DNA from: JAGXQV01 sp964527565
GTDB taxonomy: Bacteria; Pseudomonadota; Gammaproteobacteria; Burkholderiales; Sulfuricellaceae
Length of the DNA stretch: 63,591 nt
Direction of reading: 5' to 3'
Assembly (NCBI GenBank): GCA_964527565.1
Contig: CAZGOY010000015.1
Coordinates: 1 to 63,591, forward strand
The translations under genes and the position numbers were made by a program. Shown here piece after piece: positions 52,701 to 60,086 of this stretch; positions within the stretch are counted from its first letter, which is position 1; every line of letters begins with the position of its first letter. The notes below the pieces were generated by a model. That model worked only from the letters and a program-made list of their open reading frames with translations, ran no database searches and had not been told where the DNA came from.

Positions 52701-53956
52701 GCAATTACGGCGCTTTGCACCGCTTCTTCGTTGACGGCACGCCGACGGTGGGAGACATTTATAGCGGCGGCGCCTGGAAAACCATCCTGGTGGGCGGGCT
52801 GAACGCCGGTGGGCGCGGTTTTTACGCGCTGGACGTCACCAGCCCCTCCAGCCCCAAGGTGTTGTGGGAATTCACCTACGACACCCTGGCCGGTGCCGGC
52901 TATACCAGCGATGCCAACCTGGGCTACAGCTTCGGCAACCCGGTCATCACCAAGCTGAAGAACGGCACCTGGGTGGTGCTGGTTACCTCCGGCTATAACA
53001 ACACCAGTCCCGGCAACGGCGTGGGCTACCTGTATGTGCTTAATGCCGCCACCGGCGCCATCATCCGCACCATCAGCACCGGCACCGGCAGCACCGCAGC
53101 CATCGGCGGCGTATGCGCCACCGCGCCCTGCCCAAGCGGGCTGGCGCGCATCAGCGCCTGGTCGGACAACCCGGATACCGACAACACCGCCACCAAGGCC
53201 TATGGCGGCGACCTGTTCGGCAACCTGTGGCGTTTCGACATCAACGGCGACGTGGGTGCGGCAGGTTACGATGCGCAGCAGATCGCTTACTTGCGAAGCG
53301 GCAGCGGCGCTATCCAGCCGATTACGCACAAGCCGGAACTGGGCGAATGCGGCGGCAAGGCGGCCGTCATGGTCGGCACCGGTCGCCTGCTGGGCGCCAG
53401 CGACATGAGCGATGCCAGCCAGCAGACCGTCTACGCGGTGAAGGATGATCTGGGGAGCAGCAGCATCGGCGACGCGCACAGCGGCGGCGCCGGTCTGGTG
53501 CAGCAAACCCTGACCCAGTTTACCGATACGCTGGGCCGTGTCGCGCGCAAGAGCAGCAACAATGCGGTGGATTTTTCCAGCGATAACGGCTGGTATGTTG
53601 ACCTGCCGGAAAGTGGCGAGCGTGCCAATACCGATTTCGTCCTGACCTTCGGCACCCTGACGCTGACTACCAACACCCCCAGCAGCAGTGCCTGCACGGT
53701 GGGCGGCGATAGCTGGATCATGTATTTCGACGCCTGCTCCGGAAAAGCGGTCGATGGTTCGGAAGAAGGCTCGGTGGGCTTGCGTATCTCCGGCGCACTC
53801 TCCATGCGTCCGCAGATTCTGGTGTTGCCGAACAACACCGTCGTGGGTTTGGTCAGAACCTCAAAAGGCGAAACCCACACCTTCAACATCCCGGTCGGCA
53901 CCCCCGGCGGCGGCGCGCGCCGGGTGTCCTGGCGCGAACTGGTCGACGATCAGTAG
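49715..53956 (+). CDS. pilY1: Pilus tip adhesin/assembly factor PilY1
   Basis: 1413 residues. Signal peptide LALLLAGASHVQA (cleavage about residue 30); an N-terminal vWA-like region with MIDAS DDSGSMD (Asp57, Ser59, Ser61) and a large insertion-rich middle; the C-terminal PilC/PilY1 beta-propeller (about 850-1410) with AVNADSGQEEWAYVPS, and the calcium loop before YGGDLFGNLWRFD. Ends RRVSWRELVDDQ. Sits at the pilus tip and controls retraction and adhesion. Last gene of the minor pilin operon, closed by a strong terminator. Short pieces closely matching its 3-prime half occur again downstream at 54.8 and 55.4 kb. Confidence 0.95.
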   Translation: MNSPKHPKLFRFLRGCGLALLLAGASHVQAASTDIASAPLVTSSSTAVLPNLMFVLDDSGSMDWDYLPDWANDGFCKKASDASAFTGYCCRDNSSTDGSGRGSTSCWTGSAPFGAWRGHPPFLNSDFNMVYYNPAITYTPPKNADGSSKNSMTAANSSNWAAVKNDAYNIQNTGSINLTTQFPDTEWCTSTAYTDCLRNDNYILPGTVGGKDYTVFRYTVAAGSGQAATGSYASPSVSASRSWGPHYYAIIPGEYCDALNLRNCVTAAAPTGNNIYPAKVRWCSDTARTNCQAIKTGTYKYIRYPGVAIGGSAGTSAKSIVQLGGNSSSSRSVTSVKVNGQEILSGSTSSSSNADTTGGRVRDKINDCTSSATGNCQVSGYSASYNSGNNRLTITAPTSLGAITFTPVVTVSGSGAVTFTPSAFTGGVDPVAASYVPGSFQRVDIVPGTTSYALPGTVVKAPTRTDCAGATCTYNEEMTNFANWWTYYHSRMQMMKTATSHAFQPIDERYRVGFFTINTSSTATGSNFLDIGTFDTTQKSSWFTKLFASDPSGSTPLRAALSKAGRIFAGKVGSDPVQYACQQNFTILSSDGYWNSSSGYKEDGSSLVGNQDGSAVNTPQLALKDGNNVSNTLADVAYYYYMTDLRPAGAMGALGADVSDNIVPVNNIDTASWQHMTTFTLGLGIDGYMQFSPTYMSDTSGDYFAVRNASAAGSGVCTWQASGSCAWPSPASDSQANIDDLWHAAVNGRGTYFAATNPTTLATGLSEALAGVSKRLGAGAAATTSTTNPVQGDNFVFNSEFTSVEWSGELVRQQLDLATGKVLDAIDWSAQALLDGRASAAADTRVIYTFDPGSANKLKPFTWGDLSAAEQAHFGAANVATLSQGLSGANLTSASGENLVKFLRGQRGNEGTLYRIRTHILGDIVSSEAVYVKAPIFGYADTGYDAFKSANAGRQGMVYVGANDGMLHAVNADSGQEEWAYVPSLVLPSLYKLADSNYGALHRFFVDGTPTVGDIYSGGAWKTILVGGLNAGGRGFYALDVTSPSSPKVLWEFTYDTLAGAGYTSDANLGYSFGNPVITKLKNGTWVVLVTSGYNNTSPGNGVGYLYVLNAATGAIIRTISTGTGSTAAIGGVCATAPCPSGLARISAWSDNPDTDNTATKAYGGDLFGNLWRFDINGDVGAAGYDAQQIAYLRSGSGAIQPITHKPELGECGGKAAVMVGTGRLLGASDMSDASQQTVYAVKDDLGSSSIGDAHSGGAGLVQQTLTQFTDTLGRVARKSSNNAVDFSSDNGWYVDLPESGERANTDFVLTFGTLTLTTNTPSSSACTVGGDSWIMYFDACSGKAVDGSEEGSVGLRISGALSMRPQILVLPNNTVVGLVRTSKGETHTFNIPVGTPGGGARRVSWRELVDDQ

Positions 53957-53972
53957 GCGGCAGCCACCCAGG

Positions 53973-54000
53973 AAAAAGCCCCTGAGACGAGGGGCTTTTT
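53973..54000 (+). terminator. Intrinsic terminator after pilY1
   Basis: AAAAAGCCCC-TGAGACGA-GGGGCTTTTT, 17 nt after the stop. The stem has a T-run, giving a bidirectional-looking but strong terminator. Confidence 0.93.
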
Positions 54001-54060
54001 CTTGCGCCGGAAGAGTGGGCCATCGCAGATTTGGAGAAGGTTGAACAATTTTTCAATCAA

Positions 54061-54077
54061 GTATATCCTGTATATAC
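54061..54077 (+). promoter_or_regulatory. Palindromic operator before vapBC
   Basis: GTATAT-CCTGT-ATATAC, 20 nt before the vapB ATG. TATATAC can act as -10. Location and symmetry match operators bound by AbrB-type VapB antitoxins. Confidence 0.7.
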
Positions 54078-54096
54078 ATTGCATTGGAGCGCCATT

Positions 54097-54375
54097 ATGT
54101 TGACCCGAGTATTCAAGAGCGGAAATTCGTTGGCAATACGCATTCCAAAAGAATTGGCTTTCGCGGATCCAACGCAGGAAGTCGAAATAGAGCGCGTGGG
54201 CAATACACTCGTGGTGCGCCCGGTGATCCGGGAGACACTGGATGATCTGGTGGAGATTCTCGCTTCCTTTCCGAAAAACTTCATGGTGGATGGGCGCGAT
54301 TTTCATGAGCAAAAGGAACGTGATTGGGGGAGCGCTCGACCGGAACAGGATGTGACCGATGCGATACCTGCTTGA
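54097..54375 (+). CDS. vapB: VapB-type antitoxin (AbrB fold)
   Basis: 92 residues from ATG 54097. MLTRVFKSGNSLAIRIPKELAF with VEIERVGNTLVVRPV is the SpoVT/AbrB swapped-hairpin DNA-binding domain; the C-terminal part with FMVDGRDFHEQKERDWG binds the toxin. Overlaps the toxin gene by 17 nt. Lies directly after the pilY1 terminator. Confidence 0.92.
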   Translation: MLTRVFKSGNSLAIRIPKELAFADPTQEVEIERVGNTLVVRPVIRETLDDLVEILASFPKNFMVDGRDFHEQKERDWGSARPEQDVTDAIPA

Positions 54376-54775
54376 CACCAATATCTGTATTTATTTGATG
54401 AATGTTCATCCGCCGCAGATCATTGAACGTTTCAAGGCAATCCCCGTGGGACAGGTGCTGATGTCGGTTGTAACGTATGCCGAGCTGAGGCATGGCATTG
54501 AACGTTGCACCATTGGAGACCGTGCGGTGGCTGAACATGCGCTGCGCCGGTTCGTGGCGCGCGTTCCGGTGCTGCCCTTCGGAGAACGCGCCGCCGAGAG
54601 CTATGGTGTTATCGCCGCTGCGGTGCGCGACCGCCGCCGCGATGCCCTCGACCGCCTTATTGCCGCCCATGCCGTGAGTGTCGGCGTCACGCTTGTAACC
54701 AATAACGAAGCGGATTTCAAGGATTATCCCGGCCTTGTGGTTGAGAACTGGGTAAATTCCCCCTCGATTCCCTGA
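54359..54775 (+). CDS. vapC: VapC-type PIN toxin
   Basis: 138 residues. PIN-domain ribonuclease with Asp6 in YLLDTNICIYLM, Glu in VVTYAELRHGIE, Asp in DALDRLIAAHA and Asp/Asn in LVTNNEADF. VapC toxins typically cut initiator tRNA or 23S rRNA. Intact and in the usual overlap with vapB. Confidence 0.93.
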   Translation: MRYLLDTNICIYLMNVHPPQIIERFKAIPVGQVLMSVVTYAELRHGIERCTIGDRAVAEHALRRFVARVPVLPFGERAAESYGVIAAAVRDRRRDALDRLIAAHAVSVGVTLVTNNEADFKDYPGLVVENWVNSPSIP

Positions 54776-54802
54776 CTGCCATTCGCAGCAAGTAGCCAGT
54801 AG

Positions 54803-54829
54803 GGTGCAATCCCCGAAGGGTATTGCACC
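54803..54829. repeat. Dispersed palindrome, copy 4
   Basis: GGTGCAAT-CCCCGAAGGGT-ATTGCACC, followed by GGAACCGCGAA as in the copy at 48-88. It sits exactly at the border between the vapBC segment and the pilY1 remnant. Confidence 0.8.
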
Positions 54830-54840
54830 GGAACCGCGAA

Positions 54841-54906
54841 CTGGGGAGCAGCAGCATCGGCGGCGCGCGCCGGGTCTCCTGGCGCGAATTGATCGACGAC
54901 CAGTAG
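54841..54906 (+). pseudogene. Remnant of a second pilY1 (internal deletion)
   Basis: 54841-54861 is identical to pilY1 53450-53470. From about 54859 it continues with the last codons of pilY1 (GGARRVSWRELIDDQ stop, about 5 mismatches in 48 nt versus 53909-53956). The roughly 440 nt between these two segments in pilY1 are absent. It is followed by its own terminator, also homologous to that of pilY1. No start and no longer frame, so not functional. Confidence 0.85.
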
Positions 54907-54920
54907 ATCGGCATCCATGG

Positions 54921-54945
54921 AAAAGCCCCGGAAACAGGGGCTTTT
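54921..54945 (+). terminator. Terminator after the pilY1 remnant
   Basis: AAAAGCCCC-GGAAACA-GGGGCTTTT. Sequence and position relative to the stop parallel the terminator of intact pilY1, so it was probably copied along with it. Confidence 0.9.
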
Positions 54946-55005
54946 CCCGGCAACGATGGCATGTTTTCCGCAACTGGCCAGCCGCCTCAACTTGACTTGC
55001 CCGGG

Positions 55006-55021
55006 TTTGACATACATCAAA
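55006..55021 (+). promoter_or_regulatory. Inverted repeat upstream of the RHH antitoxin
   Basis: TTTGA-CATACA-TCAAA, 20 nt before the ATG at 55041; TTGACT lies at 54992-54997 as a possible -35. Probably the antitoxin operator. Confidence 0.55.
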
Positions 55022-55040
55022 TATCGGCCAAGCTGACATC

Positions 55041-55295
55041 ATGGTAAGAACTCAAGTTTATCTCACAGAACAGGAGCAGCTCTCATTACGCACCCTTGCA
55101 GGCGCTACGGGAAAATCCCAAAGCCAGTTGATTCGCGAGGCAATTGATCGGTTGGTCGAACAATCCAGCGTATTGCCGCGCAGGCAAATACTCGAAGAGG
55201 CTGCCGGAATGTGGAAAAACCGCACGGATTTGCCGGACTTTACCGCACTCAGGCACGAAGCGGATCGCCTTGCCGCAACAGGAGAGCCAGTGTGA
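55041..55295 (+). CDS. Ribbon-helix-helix (CopG-type) antitoxin, orphan
   Basis: 84 residues. VRTQVYLTEQEQLSLRTLAGATGKSQSQLIREAIDRLVEQ is a CopG/RHH DNA-binding unit of the group that pairs with PIN toxins; the remainder is the toxin-binding tail. The following gene starts GTG within the antitoxin stop (GTGA) as in an intact pair but is truncated, so this antitoxin is now without a working partner. Confidence 0.85.
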   Translation: MVRTQVYLTEQEQLSLRTLAGATGKSQSQLIREAIDRLVEQSSVLPRRQILEEAAGMWKNRTDLPDFTALRHEADRLAATGEPV

Positions 55296-55372
55296 GACCT
55301 CAGTTGCTTCTCGATACGGATGTACTCATTCCCATGCTGAAAAGTGTGCGCGTACCTTATCAAAAAAGCTGA
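55292..55372 (+). pseudogene. Truncated PIN-domain toxin gene
   Basis: GTG start overlapping the antitoxin stop, then RPQLLLDTDVLIPMLKSVR..., the first strand and active-site Asp of a PIN domain, ending in TGA after 26 codons. The other three catalytic acids are missing. The sequence beyond is unrelated and includes a pilY1 scrap, so the 3-prime end was lost by rearrangement. Confidence 0.85.
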
Positions 55373-55411
55373 CGCCACCCGGCAAGCATCCTCGATGCTG
55401 GACTATTCTCC

Positions 55412-55455
55412 AGCGCCCCGCCCGAGCGGACTGGCGCGCATCAGCGCCCGGTCGG
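55412..55455 (+). pseudogene. pilY1-derived fragment
   Basis: 44 nt matching pilY1 53122-53165 with five differences (segment coding PSGLARISA). It lies just upstream of msbA. It comes from a different part of pilY1 than the remnant at 54.84 kb. Confidence 0.75.
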
Positions 55456-55496
55456 TTATAATTCCGCCTCGCTCCAACTGAAGATTCCCCGAAACC

Positions 55497-57251
55497 GTGC
55501 CCCACTCGCCCCGCAGTTCCGTCATCTACCGCCGCCTGCTCGGCTACCTGGCACGCTACTGGAAGGTTTTTGCCGTCGCCCTGCTGGCGATGCTGGTCAT
55601 GGCGGCAACCGAGCCGCTGTTCGCCCGGCTAGTGAAACTGCTGGTGGATAGCGGCTTCGTGAACCGCGACGACGAGATGATGGCGAAGGTGCCGTTTTAC
55701 ATCGTGGGGATTTTCCTGGTGCGCGGCATCGCCAATTTTGCCAACGAATATTCCACCGCCTGGCTTTCCAGTCAACTGGTGCGCCAGTTGCGCGACGAAA
55801 TGTTCGCCCGCCTGCTGCGTCTGCCGGTGCAGTTTTACGACGACCAGCCCGCCGGGCGCCTGATGTCGCGCATCACCTTCGATGTCGGCCAGGTGACCGA
55901 TGCCGGCTTCAACGTCATCACCGTGGCGGTCAAGGACGGCTTGACCATCCTCGGGTTGCTGGCTTTTCTGCTCTACACCGACTGGCAACTGACGCTGGTG
56001 TGCTTCGTGGTCATCCCCGCCGTGGCCGGCAGCGTGCGCATCGTTGCCCGGCGCCTGCGCAAGCTGTCGCGCGACAACCAGCAGGAAATGGGCAACCTTA
56101 CCCAGGTGCTCGGCGAAACCGTGCATGGGCAGCGCGTCGTCAAGGTGTATGGCGGCCAGGATAGCGAAACCGCGCGCCTGACCCGCACCACCGACGCCCT
56201 GCGCCGCAACACCGTCAAGCAGAGCGCCGCCTCCTCGGTGAGCACCGGCCTCACCCAGTTCATGATCGCCTGCGCGCTGGCGGTGATCGTCCATTTTGCC
56301 AGCACCCGCGCCACCAGCGGCACTTTCACGGCGGGCGATTTCATGTCCTTCATGACCGGCATGCTGTTACTGTTCGGCCCGCTGAAGCGCATCACCGGGA
56401 TCAATCAGTCCCTGCAACGCGGGCTGGCGGCGGCGGAAAGCGTGTTCACCTTCCTCGACGAACCGCTGGAGGCCGACCACGGCACGCAGGAACCGGCCAC
56501 GCTGCGCGGCGAGATCGAATTCGACGATGTTTCCTTGCGCTACCCCCAGGCGCACAACGCGGCGCTGAGCGGTATTTCGCTCACCGTGCACGCGGGAGAA
56601 ACCGTGGCGTTGGTGGGCACCTCCGGCAGCGGCAAGACCTCGCTGGTCAACCTGATCCCGCGCTTTTACGAACCCAGCGGCGGGCGCATCCTGCTCGACG
56701 GCACGCCGCTGGCGGACATCAGGCTGGCCGCACTGCGCCGCCACATCGCCCTGGTCAGCCAGGAAGTGGTGCTGTTCAACGACAGCATCGCCGCCAATAT
56801 CGCCTACGGCATAAATGCCGAGCGCGCGGCGCTGGTGGAAGCGGCGCGCGCCGCCAACGCCCTGGATTTCATTGAGGCCATGCCGCAAGGCTTCGACACC
56901 CTGATCGGCGAAAACGGCGTGCGCCTTTCCGGCGGCCAGCGCCAGCGCCTGGCGATTGCGCGCGCGCTGCTCAAGAACGCGCCCATCCTGATCCTCGACG
57001 AAGCCACCAGCGCCCTCGACACGCAATCCGAAAGACTGGTGCAGGCGGCGCTGGAAAACCTGATGCAGAACCGCACCACCCTGGTCATCGCCCACCGCCT
57101 TTCGACCATCGAAAACGCCGACCGCATCGTGGTCATGGAGCACGGACGCATCATCGAGAGCGGCAGCCACGCCGAACTGCTGGCGCACGGCGGCGCCTAC
57201 GCGCATTTCCACCAGCTCCAGTTCCAGGTGGAACTGTCGCGGCAGCAGTGA
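55497..57251 (+). CDS. msbA: Lipid A export ABC transporter (MsbA)
   Basis: 584 residues from GTG 55497. Half-transporter: N-terminal six-helix exporter domain (about residues 1-330) and ATPase with Walker A GTSGSGKTS, signature LSGGQRQR and Walker B ILILDEATSALD, plus H-loop AHRLST. Flips lipid A-core to the periplasmic face. Wording such as VKLLVDSGFVNRDD and DFMSFMTGMLLLFGPLKRIT is close to MsbA. TATAAT at 55456 upstream may be its -10. Followed closely by a vapBC pair. Confidence 0.93.
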   Translation: MPHSPRSSVIYRRLLGYLARYWKVFAVALLAMLVMAATEPLFARLVKLLVDSGFVNRDDEMMAKVPFYIVGIFLVRGIANFANEYSTAWLSSQLVRQLRDEMFARLLRLPVQFYDDQPAGRLMSRITFDVGQVTDAGFNVITVAVKDGLTILGLLAFLLYTDWQLTLVCFVVIPAVAGSVRIVARRLRKLSRDNQQEMGNLTQVLGETVHGQRVVKVYGGQDSETARLTRTTDALRRNTVKQSAASSVSTGLTQFMIACALAVIVHFASTRATSGTFTAGDFMSFMTGMLLLFGPLKRITGINQSLQRGLAAAESVFTFLDEPLEADHGTQEPATLRGEIEFDDVSLRYPQAHNAALSGISLTVHAGETVALVGTSGSGKTSLVNLIPRFYEPSGGRILLDGTPLADIRLAALRRHIALVSQEVVLFNDSIAANIAYGINAERAALVEAARAANALDFIEAMPQGFDTLIGENGVRLSGGQRQRLAIARALLKNAPILILDEATSALDTQSERLVQAALENLMQNRTTLVIAHRLSTIENADRIVVMEHGRIIESGSHAELLAHGGAYAHFHQLQFQVELSRQQ

Positions 57252-57269
57252 AACATCGGGAACCCATAT

Positions 57270-57298
57270 TTGCCGGAGCCAGCAATTGGGTATATATT
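57270..57298 (+). promoter_or_regulatory. Sigma-70 promoter for the second vapBC pair
   Basis: TTGCCG (57270-57275), 17-nt spacer, TATATT (57293-57298), 32 nt before the antitoxin ATG. Confidence 0.7.
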
Positions 57299-57330
57299 TT
57301 TGTCATATCTCCAGCAAGGCAGTAAATATT

Positions 57331-57576
57331 ATGGATACCGCAAAGCTATTCTGGTCAGGAAGGTCGCAAGCAGTACGGTTGCCCAAGGATTTTCGCTTCG
57401 ACGGCGAGGCGGTTCATATCCGGCGGCACGGCAATTCCGTGATTCTCGAACCCGTCGCCAGCGATTGGGGCTGGCTGGATGCCCTGAGCACCCAGCTCGA
57501 TGAGGATTTCATCGCAGCCGCCAACGAGTCATCCGGGCAGCAGGAGCGCCCCGAGTTGGACAAACTGTTCAGGTGA
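57331..57576 (+). CDS. vapB: VapB-type antitoxin (SpoVT/AbrB fold)
   Basis: 81 residues from ATG 57331. TAKLFWSGRSQAVRLPKDFRF and VHIRRHGNSVILEP form the AbrB-like swapped hairpin; the C-terminal helix WLDALSTQLDEDFIAAANE binds the toxin. Belongs to the same broad class as the vapB at 54.1 kb but is a different lineage. Stop overlaps the toxin ATG. Confidence 0.93.
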   Translation: MDTAKLFWSGRSQAVRLPKDFRFDGEAVHIRRHGNSVILEPVASDWGWLDALSTQLDEDFIAAANESSGQQERPELDKLFR

Positions 57577-57971
57577 TGCTTTACCTGCTCGACACCAATG
57601 CCATCATCGCCTTGCTGAACCGCAGGATTTCACCGCTCGCACAGCGTGTCCGCGAAAACAGGCCAGCCGACATCGGTATCTCGTCGATTGTCTTTCACGA
57701 ACTTTTCTACGGCGCATTCAAGAGCCAGCGTACCGGTCAGAATGTCGCCTTAGTGGATAATCTGCAATTTGAGGTGCTGGATTTCGACAAGGAAGATGCC
57801 CGCCAGGCAGGGGAAATCCGGGCCGCCCTGGCCGCCAAGGGAACCCCCATCGGCCCCTACGATGTGCTGATAGCCGGGCAGGCGTTGGCGCGCAACCTGA
57901 TTCTGATAACCCACAACACCGAAGAATTCGAGCGGGTGGCGGGGCTGCGCGTCGAGGATTGGGAACGCTGA
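57576..57971 (+). CDS. vapC: VapC-type PIN toxin
   Basis: 131 residues from ATG 57576 (GTG 57573 also possible). PIN domain with Asp in LYLLDTNAIIALL, Glu in SSIVFHELFYGA, Asp in GPYDVLIAGQAL and the last acidic position near THNTEEFERV. All catalytic positions present, so likely active when unbound. Converges with hicB 35 nt away. Confidence 0.94.
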   Translation: MLYLLDTNAIIALLNRRISPLAQRVRENRPADIGISSIVFHELFYGAFKSQRTGQNVALVDNLQFEVLDFDKEDARQAGEIRAALAAKGTPIGPYDVLIAGQALARNLILITHNTEEFERVAGLRVEDWER

Positions 57972-58006
57972 CAGCGCCGGCGATTTTTATAAAAAACGCC
58001 CTGAAT

Positions 58007-58396
58007 TCACCGCAACGCATTACGCGCCGCCTCGGCGAGAAAACCGGAGCGCGTCGCGCCATGAGCACGCGCGTAATCATCTATTTCACGGGCCAGCCCC
58101 GCAGGTAAAGAAATGTTAAGGCGCACCGGGCGGGTATCAAGGCGAGCCGTATCCACTTCCACCAGGAGCCATACGCCGCCATCCTGAAAATCGGGTAGCC
58201 TGGCCAAGGTTTCCAATGGCGTAGGAGCGGGTAATTTCATGTTCTCCCCCTCACAGTAAACTTCGACGGCCTCTTGCACCATGCGCGGCAAATCCTGCCA
58301 ATCGTTGGCAGCGGAAAAACAGCCGGGAAAATCAGGAATCGTCACCCCATGGGCATGGTTTTCGTCACCCAAGTGCACATAAACGGGATAGAGCAT
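58007..58396 (-). CDS. hicB: HicB-family antitoxin
   Basis: 129 residues. N-terminal degenerate RNase H-like HicB domain (MLYPVYVHLGDENHAHGVTIPDFPGCFSAANDW) followed by a C-terminal RHH/HTH part (VRLNISLPAGLAREIDDYARAHGATRSGFLAEAARNAL) that binds the operator. Normally inhibits HicA mRNA interferase; here hicA just upstream is frameshifted. Confidence 0.94.
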   Translation of the reverse strand: MLYPVYVHLGDENHAHGVTIPDFPGCFSAANDWQDLPRMVQEAVEVYCEGENMKLPAPTPLETLARLPDFQDGGVWLLVEVDTARLDTRPVRLNISLPAGLAREIDDYARAHGATRSGFLAEAARNALR

Positions 58397-58399
58397 GGC

Positions 58400-58580
58400 T
58401 TATTCCTTCCAGTCCCAACCGGCTTGCCGGTAAATATTGCGTAGTGTGCCGACAACCAGATCCTTGCGTGGATGGGGAGCCACCACATGACCGGGTTTAT
58501 CGGCATGTTTCAGCTTGACATGGTCACCCTTGCCGCCAACCTTCTGATTCCAGACGCTTGAGTATCTGTTTGCTGTTCAC
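58400..58580 (-). pseudogene. hicA: hicA toxin gene, frameshifted
   Basis: GTG 58580 starts NSKQILKRLESEGW, the HicA N-terminus, then the frame stops at TGA. The +1 frame continues GGKGDHVKLKHADKPGHVVAPHPRKDLVVGTLRNIYRQAGWDWKE up to TAA 58400, the HicA body with the catalytic His. Restoring one extra copy of the 11-nt unit GTTGGCGGCAA (58530-58540) would fuse the two frames into a 63-residue protein of exactly the family length. Loss of one repeat unit, or an assembly error, explains the break. Confidence 0.85.
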
Positions 58581-58659
58581 AGCCTTATATTACACGCCAC
58601 AATCTCTGGATAGCCTACTTCTATTTTGTCAGATTTCAAGACAAGTGGCGTTAGAACGT

Positions 58660-58758
58660 CCCTTCCCCCCACGGGGGAAGGACAGGATGGGGGCGAGCAA
58701 ATCATTTATCCGCTTGATTTAAACACCCCCACCCCAACCCTCCCCCGTCGGGGGAGGG
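58660..58758. repeat. Paired GC-rich hairpins (REP/BIME-like) before hemL end
   Basis: CTTCCCCCC/ACGGGGGAAG (58662-58680) and CCCTCCCCC-GTC-GGGGGAGGG (58738-58758) separated by an AT-rich stretch. Lies in the 215-nt space between hicA and the hemL 3-prime end and may act as its transcription end. Related in style to the pair between ftsA and ftsZ. Confidence 0.8.
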
Positions 58759-58795
58759 AGCCAAAACCGTTGCGAGTCAATCTGACAAAGTGGAA

Positions 58796-60079
58796 CTATT
58801 TGATGCGCGCGAACACGCGGCTCGCCGCCGCGATGGTCGCGTCGATGTCGGCTTCGCTGTGCGCCGCCGACACGAAACCGGCCTCAAAAGCCGACGGGGC
58901 AAGGTAAACCCCTTCTTCGATCATGCCGTGGAAGAAGCGGTTGAACGCTTCCTTGTCGCTCTCCATCACCTCGGCGTAGCTGGCTGGCGGCGTGGCGCGA
59001 AAATACAGGCCGAACATGCCGCCCACCGCTTGCGCGCTGAAGGGGATGCCCGCTTCGCGCGCCGCCGCCGTCAGGCCCTCGGTGAGCTTGAGCGTCATGG
59101 CGGCAAGGCTCTCGTAAAAACCCGGCTGCTGCACCAGTTCCAAGGTCTTCAGCCCGGCGGCGACCGCCACCGGGTTGCCGGACAGGGTGCCCGCCTGGTA
59201 CACCGGGCCGAGCGGCGCGAGTTTCTGCATGATCTCCTTCTTGCCGCCGAAGGCGCCGACCGGCATACCGCCGCCAATCACCTTGCCCAGCGTGGTGAGG
59301 TCGGGGGTGATGCCGAACAGCCCCTGCGCAGACTTGAGGCCGACGCGGAAGCCGGTCATCACTTCGTCGAAAATCAGCACCGCGCCGTACATCTTGGTGA
59401 GGTCGCGCAAGGTATGCAGAAACTCGGCGCCGGGCTTGACCAGGTTCATGTTGCCGGCCACTGGTTCGACGATCACTGCGGCGATTTCCTTGCCGATTTC
59501 GGCAAAGGTGCTTTCCAGCTGTTCCACGTTGTTGTAGTCGAGAACGAGGGTGTGGGCAGCGACTTCTTCCGGCACCCCGGCGGAGCTGGGATGGCCGAAG
59601 GTGAGCGCGCCGGAGCCGGCCTTCACCAGCAGGAAATCGGCGTGGCCGTGGTAGCAGCCCTCGAACTTGATGATCTTGACGCGCTCCGTGTAGCCGCGCG
59701 CCAGGCGGATGGCGCTCATGGTGGCTTCGGTGCCGGAGCTGACCAGGCGCACCTGCTCCATGCTCGGCACCAGCTTGCACAGCAGTTCGGCCATCTCCAG
59801 TTCCAGCGCGGTCGGCGCGCCGAAGGACAGGCCATCGGCTGCGGTCTTGGTCACTGCCGCCAGCACTTCCGGGTGCGCGTGGCCGAGAATCGCCGGGCCC
59901 CACGAGCCGACGTAATCGATGTACTTCCTGTCGTCCTCGTCCCACAGCCAGGCGCCCTGGCCGCGCTTGAAGAATAGCGGCGTGCCGCCCACCGAGCGGA
60001 AGGCGCGCACCGGCGAATTAACGCCGCCGGGTATGCAGGTTTGCGATTGGTCGAAAAGCTGTTGGTTGCGTGAGGTCAT
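58796..60079 (-). CDS. hemL: Glutamate-1-semialdehyde 2,1-aminomutase
   Basis: 427 residues from ATG 60079. PLP enzyme of heme/tetrapyrrole synthesis converting glutamate-1-semialdehyde to 5-aminolevulinate. PGGVNSPVRAFRSVGG substrate region, SSGTEATMSAIRLARGYT, FEGCYHGH, DEVMTGFR, and the PLP lysine in TTLGKVIGGGMPVGAFGG. Follows thiE by 8 nt in the same direction. Confidence 0.98.
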   Translation of the reverse strand: MTSRNQQLFDQSQTCIPGGVNSPVRAFRSVGGTPLFFKRGQGAWLWDEDDRKYIDYVGSWGPAILGHAHPEVLAAVTKTAADGLSFGAPTALELEMAELLCKLVPSMEQVRLVSSGTEATMSAIRLARGYTERVKIIKFEGCYHGHADFLLVKAGSGALTFGHPSSAGVPEEVAAHTLVLDYNNVEQLESTFAEIGKEIAAVIVEPVAGNMNLVKPGAEFLHTLRDLTKMYGAVLIFDEVMTGFRVGLKSAQGLFGITPDLTTLGKVIGGGMPVGAFGGKKEIMQKLAPLGPVYQAGTLSGNPVAVAAGLKTLELVQQPGFYESLAAMTLKLTEGLTAAAREAGIPFSAQAVGGMFGLYFRATPPASYAEVMESDKEAFNRFFHGMIEEGVYLAPSAFEAGFVSAAHSEADIDATIAAASRVFARIK

Positions 60080-60086
60080 GATGGGC

